From Sulfitobacter sp. S223 (GTDB lineage: Bacteria; Pseudomonadota; Alphaproteobacteria; Rhodobacterales; Rhodobacteraceae): a DNA stretch of 64,000 bases. The stretch is taken from assembly GCF_025143825.1 (NCBI RefSeq), contig NZ_CP083560.1, positions 3,162,001-3,226,000 of the forward strand, read 5' to 3'. The position numbers and the translations under genes are program-made. The notes under the pieces are model-generated. The model was not told the origin of the DNA. It worked only from the letters and a program-made list of their open reading frames with translations, and ran no database searches. Below are positions 8,594 to 16,707 of this stretch, piece after piece. How positions within the stretch are numbered: position 1 is the stretch's first letter; every line of letters begins with the position of its first letter.

Positions 8594-10027
8594 TCATGGA
8601 GCGCGGTAAGGTACAATTTCTTGCCCTGTTCTTGCTTCATGAGCCGCCATACGTTCAAGATACCCATTGCACCTCTCTGTTTGCCTCCACGTTACATAGT
8701 CCAGCAACTTATCGCGAGTTAGGCCGACTTCTTCGTCTAGCCCAAGGAGGGTGTTCGCTGTCGCTAAGCCAACCCCAACCTCTGCCATTGAAGCGGCTCC
8801 CATGACGTTCTTGAGTTCTGCTACGCGAGTATAATCCACGATATAACTGTCATGGATCGATAGAACCGGGATGTTCTTTTCACTGAAGTGGCGATGAACT
8901 CTTTCTGTTATTCGCCCATCCAGATTCATCAACCGAATGCCATGATCCTTGAAGAGCAGTTCCTCCATGTGCGGGGACTTCTCAAGGAAGGCGGTTAGGA
9001 GCCGATCAAGCTGAACATTGGTCAGTGTCTTGCCCATATGGCCAGTAGGGAAGCCATCGCGAAATCCTCGATATGCAGCATCCTTTGCACCTGCGTTAAT
9101 GGCTGTCAGGATGAGTCGCTTTACGAAGCTTCTCTGAAGAGCAGGTGGCACCGCTGCTAGCAACTCTGATGGCAAGTCGTAGGGATCACCGTCAAGCTCT
9201 GCCCCTGCTTGAATGGACAGTAAGGTTACGTGCAGGCTTCTGAAGTCGACCTCGACAACAGGCGTGTCATTGATGAATATCTTAGAGCGCCAGTTGCTAT
9301 CTATTTGCTGCCACCAACCACCGTAGAAGCGCCCGTTACATCCCCAGTCCGCCCGGCTGAATATGCGCCGCGTTAGCTTGTGGTGATGATCAGATGGCAC
9401 ATCATTTATTCGCGGGGTTTCAAGTGTTGGAATGTCAATGAATGCGCTGTCTATGATAGCGTTATACTGTGCCAGCTCTTGTCTCATGCGGTCGGTATTT
9501 TCGTCGTCCTCATATTCCACGGGGTGCCCGTCAGCAGCCTCTCGGAGAATAATGATTTCCTCTCCCTCAACGCGAGTGACGTCGTCTCGATTGCTGCCCA
9601 GCCTAGCGAACCGTCCTCGTAGCTCTTCCGAAGCACGAATTCGGGTAGTTCGGTTGCCCTTCGAGTATCGGCCTGAGTAGCTACCCTTAGCGATGTCTAG
9701 CAGCCCAGCTTTGGTCAGGGTTTTAATGATGGGGATTATCTGCTTGGATATATGTATGGCGTTATATCTCGAGTTGGTGTCCCAATAGTTGGAGGACATC
9801 GACACGCCAATGCTCAGCTCCGGATCCTCTAGCCAAGCGACATACAGATCAAGCAGCAGTACCCTTAGCTGGTTGCGGAAAGTGGTCTTAGGCTTTGGCC
9901 CGCTCTTGCTTTCGCCGGGAAAGCACTCCCCCCAAATACCTTCCGCCAAGGCAGCGAGCTCAGGGTGATCTGACCAGCGGTGAACGTCTATGGGGCGGGA
10001 GTGCCAAGGGTTCTCTATCGTTCCCAT
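8594..10027 (-). CDS. polymerase-palm-like protein with winged-helix-like N-terminus
   Basis: This 477-residue protein belongs to a family I know only as unnamed roseobacter island proteins beginning RPIDVHRWSDHPE. Residues about 85-130 (ISKQIIPIIKTLTKAGLLDI, then a basic wing) resemble a winged helix. The C-terminal half has motifs in the order and spacing of family A DNA polymerases: a motif A-like VVEVDFRSLH with Asp261; a fingers/motif B-like RSFVKRLILTAINAG with Arg299 and Lys303; and a motif C-like VLSIHDSYIVD with His392-Asp393, preceded by an amphipathic segment as in Pol I. There is no exonuclease domain. The ATG at 10027 follows GAGAGAGAC. The nuclease-like gene follows 33 bases later. 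Polymerase activity is a hypothesis; it could be a replication initiator or a catalytically altered relative. Confidence 0.6.
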   Translation of the reverse strand: MGTIENPWHSRPIDVHRWSDHPELAALAEGIWGECFPGESKSGPKPKTTFRNQLRVLLLDLYVAWLEDPELSIGVSMSSNYWDTNSRYNAIHISKQIIPIIKTLTKAGLLDIAKGSYSGRYSKGNRTTRIRASEELRGRFARLGSNRDDVTRVEGEEIIILREAADGHPVEYEDDENTDRMRQELAQYNAIIDSAFIDIPTLETPRINDVPSDHHHKLTRRIFSRADWGCNGRFYGGWWQQIDSNWRSKIFINDTPVVEVDFRSLHVTLLSIQAGAELDGDPYDLPSELLAAVPPALQRSFVKRLILTAINAGAKDAAYRGFRDGFPTGHMGKTLTNVQLDRLLTAFLEKSPHMEELLFKDHGIRLMNLDGRITERVHRHFSEKNIPVLSIHDSYIVDYTRVAELKNVMGAASMAEVGVGLATANTLLGLDEEVGLTRDKLLDYVTWRQTERCNGYLERMAAHEARTGQEIVPYRAP

Positions 10028-10245
10028 AGGGGGTCTCTCTCTAGGTAGGTAGGGGTAGTAAGGGGAGCTCTGGAGGTATGCTTCCCCTGCTATCTATTCA
10101 TTACTTATACCTATTCCCCCTCCCTCACCAATAGCCCTCTTCAGAAGGCTAAGGTGGTGGGGCGATAACTGGGGCAGTTCAACCGGCAGCGGGTGCTGCG
10201 GGTTCTTGCGTTATTCTATCTAGGTGAAGTGGCTGGGATGGTAGG
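9928..10245 (-). repeat. element left-end repeat, inverted copy M
   Basis: Read on the minus strand from 10245, this matches copy L (7541-7860): att core, leader and the start of the polymerase-like gene. Here the gene continues intact. Differences from copy L are scattered single bases and a few short indels, mainly in the C/T-rich leader near 10040. Confidence 0.85.
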
Positions 10246-10520
10246 AAACCTTGCGGGGCATTGTAACCTAACACCTTCTCCGACTGTCCACCCGATCTGG
10301 GGCAGTTACTGGGGCGGTTGGGCACGGTGGGGGAGCCCCTACGGACCCGAACTGCAGTGCCCACGGCCCGCCAGCATCCGCCTAAGCTGGTTGGCCCACT
10401 GGGCTCTACGTCGGGGGTCAGCAACCGCTACCAACCCGGCAGTGTCTCCACCTCACGCCCTACTGGGATGCCTTGGATACGCCTGAACTGACTGAGGGCG
10501 GCTTGTGGCCCATAGCGGAC
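10224..10520 (-). repeat. element right end joined to inverted att core
   Basis: Read on the minus strand this is the right-end sequence (10520 to 10246) followed by the att core (10245-10224). It is nearly identical to 17420-17662 on the plus strand for about 240 bp, with patchier similarity (GAGGGCGGCTTGTGGCCCA) further out to about 10515. Beyond the core, copy M of the left end follows directly. Right end, core and left end in this order is the arrangement of a circularised element. No gene is supported within it. Confidence 0.8.
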
Positions 10521-10615
10521 CTTGGTGCGGGTCGCGTCTAATGACCGCTCCCAGCCCAAAGCGGACATTGGGCAAAATTGCATGGATGTACTAGATTAGA
10601 GAGCGTGAGAATAAA

Positions 10616-11368
10616 TCATGGAAATTCCACGATACCATCGGGCAGACCTATCAAAAGTAAAGGACATGGGTTTCCAACGCCTCGATGCACCCTATCTTCT
10701 AGTTTACGCCAGTGCGTCGTCGCCTCACCAAATTTGTCGGCGACAAACTTGCGACAAAATGCTTCGCGAAACGTGAGCGGGTTATTGACTCGATCGGTCA
10801 AGCCGCTGATTGCTGCTTTTTGGCGTGAAGTCGGTTCATAGCCCCACTGGGTAAGGCCATCGAGCGACAGAATCTGGTTCTCGTCCAAAAACCGTCCGAC
10901 TATGTCCCTCATGTTTTCATGTAGCGACGTACCACGCGTTATGATTACCCCCACCGAGATCGCGCCGTCCGCATGTAGCCGTTTGTAATTCTCTAGATCA
11001 CGATCAAAGAATGGGTCCTTATTGTTCCATTCAATCTCAAGAGCGACCCGACCAGCCGAAAGCTCCCTAACATGGTCAACTTCATGTGATTGGCTTTCTA
11101 GGAGCTTTCCATTGATCTTGCGCTCGACGTGGAAGTGAAACTTTGGCCATTGCCTTTCAGCTAAGGCATTCCTCAGTCTCTGCGTGCCTTTGGCTTCACC
11201 TCCACCACCAGAGATCAACTCCTTTACGGGAATCTTGAAGCCCTTGAGAACGTCGGTCAGTTCAGCCTCAACCTCTGGAAAATCAACCTCAAGGATTGCA
11301 CGGGCATGGGACAGCACTGCGACTTGATAGCCTTGCTTTTGCAGTTCTAGTAACATCGTTGCATCCAT
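10616..11368 (-). CDS. type II restriction endonuclease, BglII/BstYI superfamily
   Basis: The 250-residue product resembles the BglII/BstYI group of type II restriction enzymes. Diagnostic stretches are YQVAVLSHARAILEVDFPEV at the N-terminus, VRELSAGRVALEIEWNNKDP with the likely Asp...Glu-x-Glu catalytic core, and DLENYKRLHADGAISVGVII. It is divergent from a second enzyme of the same superfamily (84-bp intergenic space) and close to a C5 methyltransferase, so it is probably part of a restriction-modification set. BglII-group enzymes recognise GATC-centred sites; the specificity of this one cannot be read from sequence. The ATG at 11368 has no strong ribosome binding site; starts a few codons further in are possible. 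Confidence 0.8.
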   Translation of the reverse strand: MDATMLLELQKQGYQVAVLSHARAILEVDFPEVEAELTDVLKGFKIPVKELISGGGGEAKGTQRLRNALAERQWPKFHFHVERKINGKLLESQSHEVDHVRELSAGRVALEIEWNNKDPFFDRDLENYKRLHADGAISVGVIITRGTSLHENMRDIVGRFLDENQILSLDGLTQWGYEPTSRQKAAISGLTDRVNNPLTFREAFCRKFVADKFGEATTHWRKLEDRVHRGVGNPCPLLLIGLPDGIVEFP

Positions 11369-11452
11369 CAGGTTTGGCCGCGATAATCGCTGAATACCCG
11401 CTGGAGTCGAGTCGATTCCGTTGGACTGTCACTCAGGAAGACATTTTACCTC

Positions 11453-12070
11453 ATGAAAATCCACAAGATTTACTCGCATTTGAACGGCGAAGAATACCTG
11501 ATGGCGCGACAACCCGCACTTTGGGCGGAAGTGCAAAGTGTCATAGCGAAGGTTAATGGCCCTGCATGTAAGATAAAGAAGTCCAAAGAAGCGAGCAAAT
11601 TTGGGGCTACGTTGTACTCACCCCCTGCACTGAACAGGGAGTTCAAGGATAGGTTCGGAGAATGTTCCCCGCCTTGGAAAAAGGAAGAATTTTATTACTA
11701 CGTTTGCGAAGATGAACGAACAACGCGTCGCGTCCAAAACCTGTCCGCTATTGAGCAAAAGAAGCTCATAGAGGACGCGGGGTTCGAGGCACTATCGACA
11801 AGCAATGAAACCGACTTCGTTAAAGATCGTGTTGCTGTTGAAGTCCAGTTTGGGAAATACTCTTTCGTCGCACACGATCTTTACGTGAAGCATCTGGCCT
11901 TCTTTGCAGCGGGGAAAATCGATGTTGGCATCGAAATATTGCCCATGAAGAGCATGGCGCGCGAAATGTCCTCCGGACCCACATTTTTTGAGAAAGATTT
12001 GAGCAACATCTTAAGGCAAGGCAGGGGCATACCGGGGGTGCCGCTTGTTGTTATTGGGGTCGGGCCTTAG
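11453..12070 (+). CDS. BstYI-like type II restriction endonuclease
   Basis: This 205-residue protein closely follows the layout of BstYI. It opens with KIHKIYSHLNGEEYL, then LYSPPALNREFKDRF. The catalytic segment TDFVKDRVAVEVQFGKYSF carries the Asp...Glu-Val-Gln triad of BglII/BstYI enzymes. It continues with DVGIEILPMKSMAREMSSG and ends RQGRGIPGVPLVVIGVGP. BstYI cuts R^GATCY; a similar specificity is plausible here but not proven. Its last four bases overlap the end of the convergent methyltransferase gene. It differs clearly from the other restriction enzyme at 10616, so the two are not a recent duplication. Confidence 0.9.
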   Translation: MKIHKIYSHLNGEEYLMARQPALWAEVQSVIAKVNGPACKIKKSKEASKFGATLYSPPALNREFKDRFGECSPPWKKEEFYYYVCEDERTTRRVQNLSAIEQKKLIEDAGFEALSTSNETDFVKDRVAVEVQFGKYSFVAHDLYVKHLAFFAAGKIDVGIEILPMKSMAREMSSGPTFFEKDLSNILRQGRGIPGVPLVVIGVGP

Positions 12071-13686
12071 GCCGCCCGCGCAAGCTGCTTGGCTGAGTTT
12101 TTCTGGCCAAACCAAACACCGACAATGGCTCCAGAAATTATCCGATGCGCATAACGCTTGAGCTTTGCTTCATTCGCAAATTTACCGTTACTCTCACGTT
12201 GTCCCACTAGTTTAATCACAATGCGCTCCGCATCCTCTTCGGGCAAAGCAGCGACGAGATCATCATGAACTTCGCTGGCAATTTCGCCTAGAAGATCAAC
12301 CCAGCGATATGGGCTTTCTCCTTTGCTCCGCCTCGTCCAAATCTCTTGGAGTCCTACTCCATCAACAGAGGAAATCAGCTTTTCCAAGCTCTTGCGGCTT
12401 GAAGTCTCCTGCACATCAATACCCTCAAGTTCGCTGCATTTTTGAATACGAGAACTAAGGCTCTCGTCCAAATGGTGCGTCCGAATATCCTTTGAATTAC
12501 CAGAATAAAAACGCATCGACCAAGTGGTATCACCATCACTAACATCGTTTGCAAACTCAAACCTCATGCCACTCTTAAAGCGAAGGTGAGGAATAGCAGC
12601 ACGAAACCGGCGCTTCTCGGGGTAGGTCTTGCCAGCAGTATCCACCTTTGTGACAAGGGCACTCTTGACAGGGGGAGAAAGATCAATGCCTGCCTCTCTA
12701 GGAGGAATAAAATCATCACTTGTCCGCCCAAGAGCGCATGACGCCAGGATGTAACTAAACGTCGGTGGGATCGCGTTCCCAATCATTTTTGTCTTCTCAG
12801 CAGATGACTTGCCGAAAAACTGATACGTAATGGGGAAGCCTTGCAAGGTCGCCCTCTCTCGAATCGTCAAGCGTCGATAGCCTGTTCCATTAGCGACAAC
12901 GATACTCTCTCTTGATACTCGCGTACATGTGGCTGTAACTGTACGCGCCGGCACATCAAGGCGGTCAGGGAAAGACATATTGTTGTAAACTGGGTGGAAA
13001 ATTTTGGACTCGCGATTGAGGCGGAGCTCTTCTTCGTTCAACGGTTCTTCCTGCTCGAGCTCAGTAACTTGAGACTGAGGAAGTTCGACACCCCAGACCG
13101 GATCAACCACCCGCTCTTTGCCTCCAAGCGCCTCGGTCACGTCTCCCAACGTCAAATTCGCGCATTGCGGCTTGAACTGGTATATCTGTGCCAATGAAAT
13201 ATTGGTCACTACGCATCTCTTGCGAGCCTGAGGACAACCGAACTCTGAAAAATCGAAAACACCAATGTTCGGATTTAGTTTTCGATACTTATAAAGTGAT
13301 GAGTCCGGGTCCGAAAAGCATACTTCCAAGTACTTTGCTACCCTAGGAACGTTCTCCATTGCCCAGAACCGGGGCTTCAAACGATCAACAATCGCAAAAA
13401 AGCGTTCGAGATCGACTTGCCCGTCGGCCAAATCCCCGCTTCCTCCACGATTTGAATATGAAAATTGGGTGCAAGGAGGGCTACCTACAACAAATTCAAT
13501 GTCGTCTGGCAAGGCATCCAAATCCATTGTACGGATGTTCACCGGCGCCAATTCTGTTTCATGGTTCCCATTGTGCGTGTTTATGGCAGGCTGCCACCAC
13601 TCGTAAGAACCAACCACCTCTACACCGGCGAGTTTGAGCCCTAGGCTCCAGCCACCAATGCCCGCGTATAGATCAATTGCTCTCAT
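12067..13686 (-). CDS. C5-cytosine DNA methyltransferase with long C-terminal extension
   Basis: The 539-residue enzyme should methylate cytosine C5 and protect host DNA from the adjacent restriction enzymes. Visible are motif I (AIDLYAGIGG, residues 3-12), the catalytic Cys72 in GSPPCTQFS (motif IV), ENVPR (motif VI, about 111), QARKRCVV (motif VIII), RLTIRERATLQGFP (motif IX) and MIGNAIPP (motif X). About 200 residues follow the methyltransferase core, with no motif I recognise except a conserved-looking tail IISGAIVGVWFGQ. I chose the ATG at 13686, not the frame opening at 13737, because GAGGTG lies just upstream and the family begins at motif I. Confidence 0.9.
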   Translation of the reverse strand: MRAIDLYAGIGGWSLGLKLAGVEVVGSYEWWQPAINTHNGNHETELAPVNIRTMDLDALPDDIEFVVGSPPCTQFSYSNRGGSGDLADGQVDLERFFAIVDRLKPRFWAMENVPRVAKYLEVCFSDPDSSLYKYRKLNPNIGVFDFSEFGCPQARKRCVVTNISLAQIYQFKPQCANLTLGDVTEALGGKERVVDPVWGVELPQSQVTELEQEEPLNEEELRLNRESKIFHPVYNNMSFPDRLDVPARTVTATCTRVSRESIVVANGTGYRRLTIRERATLQGFPITYQFFGKSSAEKTKMIGNAIPPTFSYILASCALGRTSDDFIPPREAGIDLSPPVKSALVTKVDTAGKTYPEKRRFRAAIPHLRFKSGMRFEFANDVSDGDTTWSMRFYSGNSKDIRTHHLDESLSSRIQKCSELEGIDVQETSSRKSLEKLISSVDGVGLQEIWTRRSKGESPYRWVDLLGEIASEVHDDLVAALPEEDAERIVIKLVGQRESNGKFANEAKLKRYAHRIISGAIVGVWFGQKNSAKQLARAA

Positions 13687-13984
13687 GTTCACCTCATCGA
13701 TTGACGAACAAACTATATCATTTTGAGGAAGACACAAGATCTAACGACAAGTGGATGTCCGTTCTTGCTATTCTCACTCGGGTGAACAGACGGTGCGGCA
13801 AAAGTCTGCTTCCCGCCCGTTGCTGCCGACTACACATGTGTCCGCTCGGCTCCAACGCCTTTACCCGCAAATAGATCTGCAATTACGTGCACTACGTCCG
13901 GCTTGATTACCGCCAACGTAGCTCTCCCAGCAAACTGAGGAACCTTCTGTATCTAAATAAAGAAGTTTAATCAGGAGTATAGTC

Positions 13985-14152
13985 ATGAAGACGTTTAGCA
14001 CCCTCGGTCGTATGGCCGGGGGTTTTCTTATGTCACCACCCCCGAAAGCCGCGATCACCACTCTGATCTGGCTGGGCGCACGGTCACACCCGATGGTCAC
14101 CCTACTGGTTACCCTAGCGTTGCTCTCTGCTTGGAGGGACGACCGTGGATGA
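13985..14152 (+). CDS. small single-TM protein upstream of integrase
   Basis: The frame encodes 55 residues beginning MKTFSTLGRMAGGFLM. A hydrophobic segment (MVTLLVTLALLSAW) near the C-terminus is followed by a charged tail. CAGGAG precedes the ATG by seven to eight bases, and the stop codon overlaps the GTG start of the next small gene by eight bases, the layout of a translationally coupled operon. No homologue is recognised and no function is assigned. The good ribosome binding site and the coupling are the main support. Confidence 0.5.
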   Translation: MKTFSTLGRMAGGFLMSPPPKAAITTLIWLGARSHPMVTLLVTLALLSAWRDDRG

Positions 14153-14342
14153 TCTGAAGGAAGGCGATGTCGTTGTGATCGCGGCCTTTGACGACTGGCC
14201 GGAACATCTGTTCGAGGTCGATGATACCTTTGAGGACTGCGTGAGCGGCTACTCGATAACTGGCCCTCTCGTCGGGGTCTACGGCGAGCCGGGTTTCGAG
14301 CTGATCCTTCGGGTCATCTACCGGGCGACCACCCCAACCTAA
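14145..14342 (+). CDS. small acidic protein upstream of integrase
   Basis: This 65-residue acidic protein begins with GTG at 14145 behind GGAGG (14133-14137). It overlaps the preceding small gene and ends 25 bases before the integrase start. The sequence (EGDVVVIAAFDDWPEHLFEV, then SITGPLVGVYGEPGFELILR) looks like a small folded beta domain. I do not recognise the family. Its position suggests a role tied to the integrase, such as directionality control, but this is inference. Overlap and a strong ribosome binding site support it as a real gene. Confidence 0.65.
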   Translation: MDDLKEGDVVVIAAFDDWPEHLFEVDDTFEDCVSGYSITGPLVGVYGEPGFELILRVIYRATTPT

Positions 14343-14367
14343 CCCCAAACATGAAAGGAGGAGACGC

Positions 14368-15654
14368 ATGTCTGCTTCCATTAAGTATGCCTATTTGAAG
14401 GGTCACACGTGGCTGTATCGTCGCCACTACCCCAAGGACGTTGCGCTGGTCGTCGGTCAGTCAGTGTTTAAGCAATCGTTAAAGACAGGCGACCCCGCGA
14501 CGGCTCGTGTCAGGGCAGCCGAACTAAACGCTATCTTCGAGAGGACAGTCGGTCAGGCCCGGTCAGTATCTGAAGGCTTCCAGAGCGGCACACTGGGCAA
14601 CACCTCTGATCTTTCCTGGGCTCAGCCATCGCTGGATGCAGTCGCCGCTCTACGGGCCACTCTGGAGGCCTCTGGCGGCGTTTGTTTCCCTACCAAGCCT
14701 TGTAAAGCGACACCCCCGGTCATCGACTTGGGGCGGGAATACCTGAACCGGAGAAGTAACGAGTTACGGGCGAGCGGATTTAAGAGCGTTCGCTACAGCG
14801 TTGGGTTGTTTCTGAGCAAGTACGGGTCGTTGCCTATAACGGGGGTCACACGGGTTCAGGGCAAAGAGTTCCTTGGGTTGGTTGCGCAGCTTTCCCCGAT
14901 AATTGGAAAGTCTGAAAGGACACGAGGGTTGGGGCTGGACCAGCTGGTGCGTTGGTCGGGTCAAGGTCGGCTAACGATAACGCCCCGGACCCAGCGGCGC
15001 ATCTGGTCTCAGGTAAACCACTTCATCGACTGGTGCGTCTATGAGGGGGAGTTGGATGTGAACCCGTTCCGGTCAGTTAGGTTCGATCCCAAGGTACGCC
15101 CGGCCCCCTATGCAGTACCTACCGATGAAGAGGTGATGCAGTTACTGAGGCGCAACGATCCAGTGCTCCAACCGGTCCTGCTGACATGTCTGCTAACGGG
15201 AATGCGGGCTGGTGAGGCGGTCGGTTTGTTGCGCCATGATCTGGTTAACAAGGGCAACCTCGGTTGGTTCATCCACATCCGACCCAACGAAGTTCGACTG
15301 CTGAAGACCGACGCTGCTGAGCGGCTGGTTCCAATGCACTCACGTCTGGCAGAGGTCTTCGACAAGCTCCCTTCCGACGGCCCTCTGTTCCCCAAGCTAA
15401 CCGTTGATCTGGTGACCAAGCGCTTCACTCGATTGAGGCGGCTGGTTCAACTGGATCGGTTGGTGTTCCACTCGACCCGAAAGTGGTTCATTACCCAGTG
15501 CGAACGTACCGGGGTCCCTGAGCATTGGACCGCTACACTGGTAGGGCACAAGTCAGCCCGGTCAGAGAACGGCATTACCTACGGGATTTACTCCGCTGGC
15601 ATTAGCGACCAACAGAAGCGCTCCATCGTCGACCAGATACGGCTGCCTATATGA
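14368..15654 (+). CDS. int: tyrosine recombinase/integrase
   Basis: This 428-residue phage-type integrase probably inserts and excises the island at the tRNA-Gln 3' end. The N-terminus (YLKGHTWLYRRHYPKDV) is the beta-rich arm-binding-like region common in alphaproteobacterial integrases. The core-binding region is about 115-230. The catalytic domain shows Arg280 (LLTGMRAGEA), a likely Lys313, His368 and Arg371 (FHSTRKW), His394 (VGHKS), and the nucleophile Tyr405 or Tyr408 (GITYGIYSAG). All catalytic positions appear intact. The ATG at 14368 has AAAGGAGG seven to eight bases upstream. Its stop overlaps the start of another small gene by four bases. Confidence 0.95.
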   Translation: MSASIKYAYLKGHTWLYRRHYPKDVALVVGQSVFKQSLKTGDPATARVRAAELNAIFERTVGQARSVSEGFQSGTLGNTSDLSWAQPSLDAVAALRATLEASGGVCFPTKPCKATPPVIDLGREYLNRRSNELRASGFKSVRYSVGLFLSKYGSLPITGVTRVQGKEFLGLVAQLSPIIGKSERTRGLGLDQLVRWSGQGRLTITPRTQRRIWSQVNHFIDWCVYEGELDVNPFRSVRFDPKVRPAPYAVPTDEEVMQLLRRNDPVLQPVLLTCLLTGMRAGEAVGLLRHDLVNKGNLGWFIHIRPNEVRLLKTDAAERLVPMHSRLAEVFDKLPSDGPLFPKLTVDLVTKRFTRLRRLVQLDRLVFHSTRKWFITQCERTGVPEHWTATLVGHKSARSENGITYGIYSAGISDQQKRSIVDQIRLPI

Positions 15655-15827
15655 TGGTTCCGCCCGACATAGAGGCCTTTGAGGAGCGTGCTGCCATAGC
15701 TGAGTTCGATGGTGGGTTATCACGGTCAGAGGCCGAAGACGTGGCTGCGATAGATCAAGGGTTTATCAATGCCAGTCGGTACTGGCAGTGGTTGGCTGAC
15801 TACGTGGTGAACAAGAGCTACCCATAA
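15651..15827 (+). CDS. small protein coupled to integrase
   Basis: The 58-residue frame starts at an ATG overlapping the integrase stop (ATGA), with a second ATG immediately after. It is acidic: MMVPPDIEAFEERAAIAEFD, then GLSRSEAEDVAAIDQGF, then an aromatic tail RYWQWLADYVV. A rho-independent terminator follows at once. I do not recognise the family with certainty; similar short frames occur after integrases in roseobacter islands. An excisionase or recombination accessory role is possible but unproven. Confidence 0.6.
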   Translation: MMVPPDIEAFEERAAIAEFDGGLSRSEAEDVAAIDQGFINASRYWQWLADYVVNKSYP

Positions 15828-15832
15828 ACTAA

Positions 15833-15876
15833 CCCCGGCTGGCTCAATGCTGGCCGGGGGCACTTTGCTTTTTTTA
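15833..15876 (+). terminator. rho-independent terminator of the integrase operon
   Basis: The GC-rich arms CCCCGGC (15833-15839) and GCCGGGG (15853-15859) enclose a 13-base loop that can partly pair further. They are followed within ten bases by a run of eight T residues (15869-15876). It sits six bases after the stop of the small gene coupled to the integrase. Confidence 0.85.
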
Positions 15877-16191
15877 TCAGGCAATAGGCCGGACTGAAGG
15901 AGCGAAGCGAGGGGGGCGCGTCTAGGATGGAAGACTGCTTAGCGCACACCGCAGGGAAAAGCGGTTAAAGCTCAACGTAACACATGGCGCAAACTGCGCG
16001 AGCGGCAGCAACGGGCGGTTTGCAGACATTCTCTGCAGGTGCGCGATCATTGGCTTGGACTGTTAAAAGCCGACATCCACATCCCTGGGGGAACGTGGGC
16101 TACAGCACATTCCCAAACGGCAATTTTTGACGTAGGAATTACTTGCAACCAATGCCTTGCTTAGGATGAGGCGTCTTACTTGGAGAACAAG
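15877..16191. other. gene-free stretch between terminator and membrane protein gene
   Basis: No frame with a plausible start or known domain is seen in about 315 bases. Part of it (AGCGGCAGCAACGGGCGGTTTGCAGACATT near 16000-16025) resembles degenerate GC-rich intergenic repeats common in roseobacter genomes and seen again near 10500, 18030 and 18690. The promoter of the gene at 16192 presumably lies near its right edge. Confidence 0.5.
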
Positions 16192-16707
16192 ATGCTAGGT
16201 CTCAGTCTCGCCTCCGCTCAATTTATTGCTTATGTAACTCTTACAGTAACGGGCTTGATCGTGGCGTTCACATCGTTGCGTTTTACCTACCGGCAGAATT
16301 TTGGGTGGCCTCCGATATTTATGGTAGTGGCGCATGGCTTGAAAAGCGGGACCAAGGAAAAGAGTAGCAGAGCGACCTTTAGTTTGGAGTTCTGGAATCG
16401 CCGCACATATCCATTGGTTGTGCGGCACTGTCGAGTAAATTTGGGGACACTTAACATTGATCCATTTGCCATAATCCAAGTGGATGAAGATGGGTGGTCA
16501 TTCGACACCCAAAGTCGAGGGCACATGACCAATTCATTCGTGGTCAAGCCCGGAGAACACCTGTGCGTAAGTTGCTGTCCCACACTAAAAGAACAGTCGC
16601 TAGATGCCATAAAATCAAACGTCGAATTTCAGATTCTCTACTACGATCCTCGTCGGCATAAAGTTGATACTATGAAGATAGAACACCTTTACTCCTTGGG
16701 CCGCTAG
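16192..16707 (+). CDS. hypothetical membrane-anchored protein in island
   Basis: The 171-residue protein of unknown function has one N-terminal transmembrane helix (AQFIAYVTLTVTGLIVAFTS, about residues 8-28). A soluble region follows with beta-strand character (FSLEFWNRRTYPLVVRHCRV, and FVVKPGEHLCVSCCPTL) that suggests an immunoglobulin-like or C2-like sandwich. The ATG at 16192 follows GGAG by six bases; a TTG at 16180 is in frame. It lies alone between the integrase operon and another hypothetical gene at the right end of the element, where cargo genes are expected. Function is not assigned. Confidence 0.6.
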   Translation: MLGLSLASAQFIAYVTLTVTGLIVAFTSLRFTYRQNFGWPPIFMVVAHGLKSGTKEKSSRATFSLEFWNRRTYPLVVRHCRVNLGTLNIDPFAIIQVDEDGWSFDTQSRGHMTNSFVVKPGEHLCVSCCPTLKEQSLDAIKSNVEFQILYYDPRRHKVDTMKIEHLYSLGR

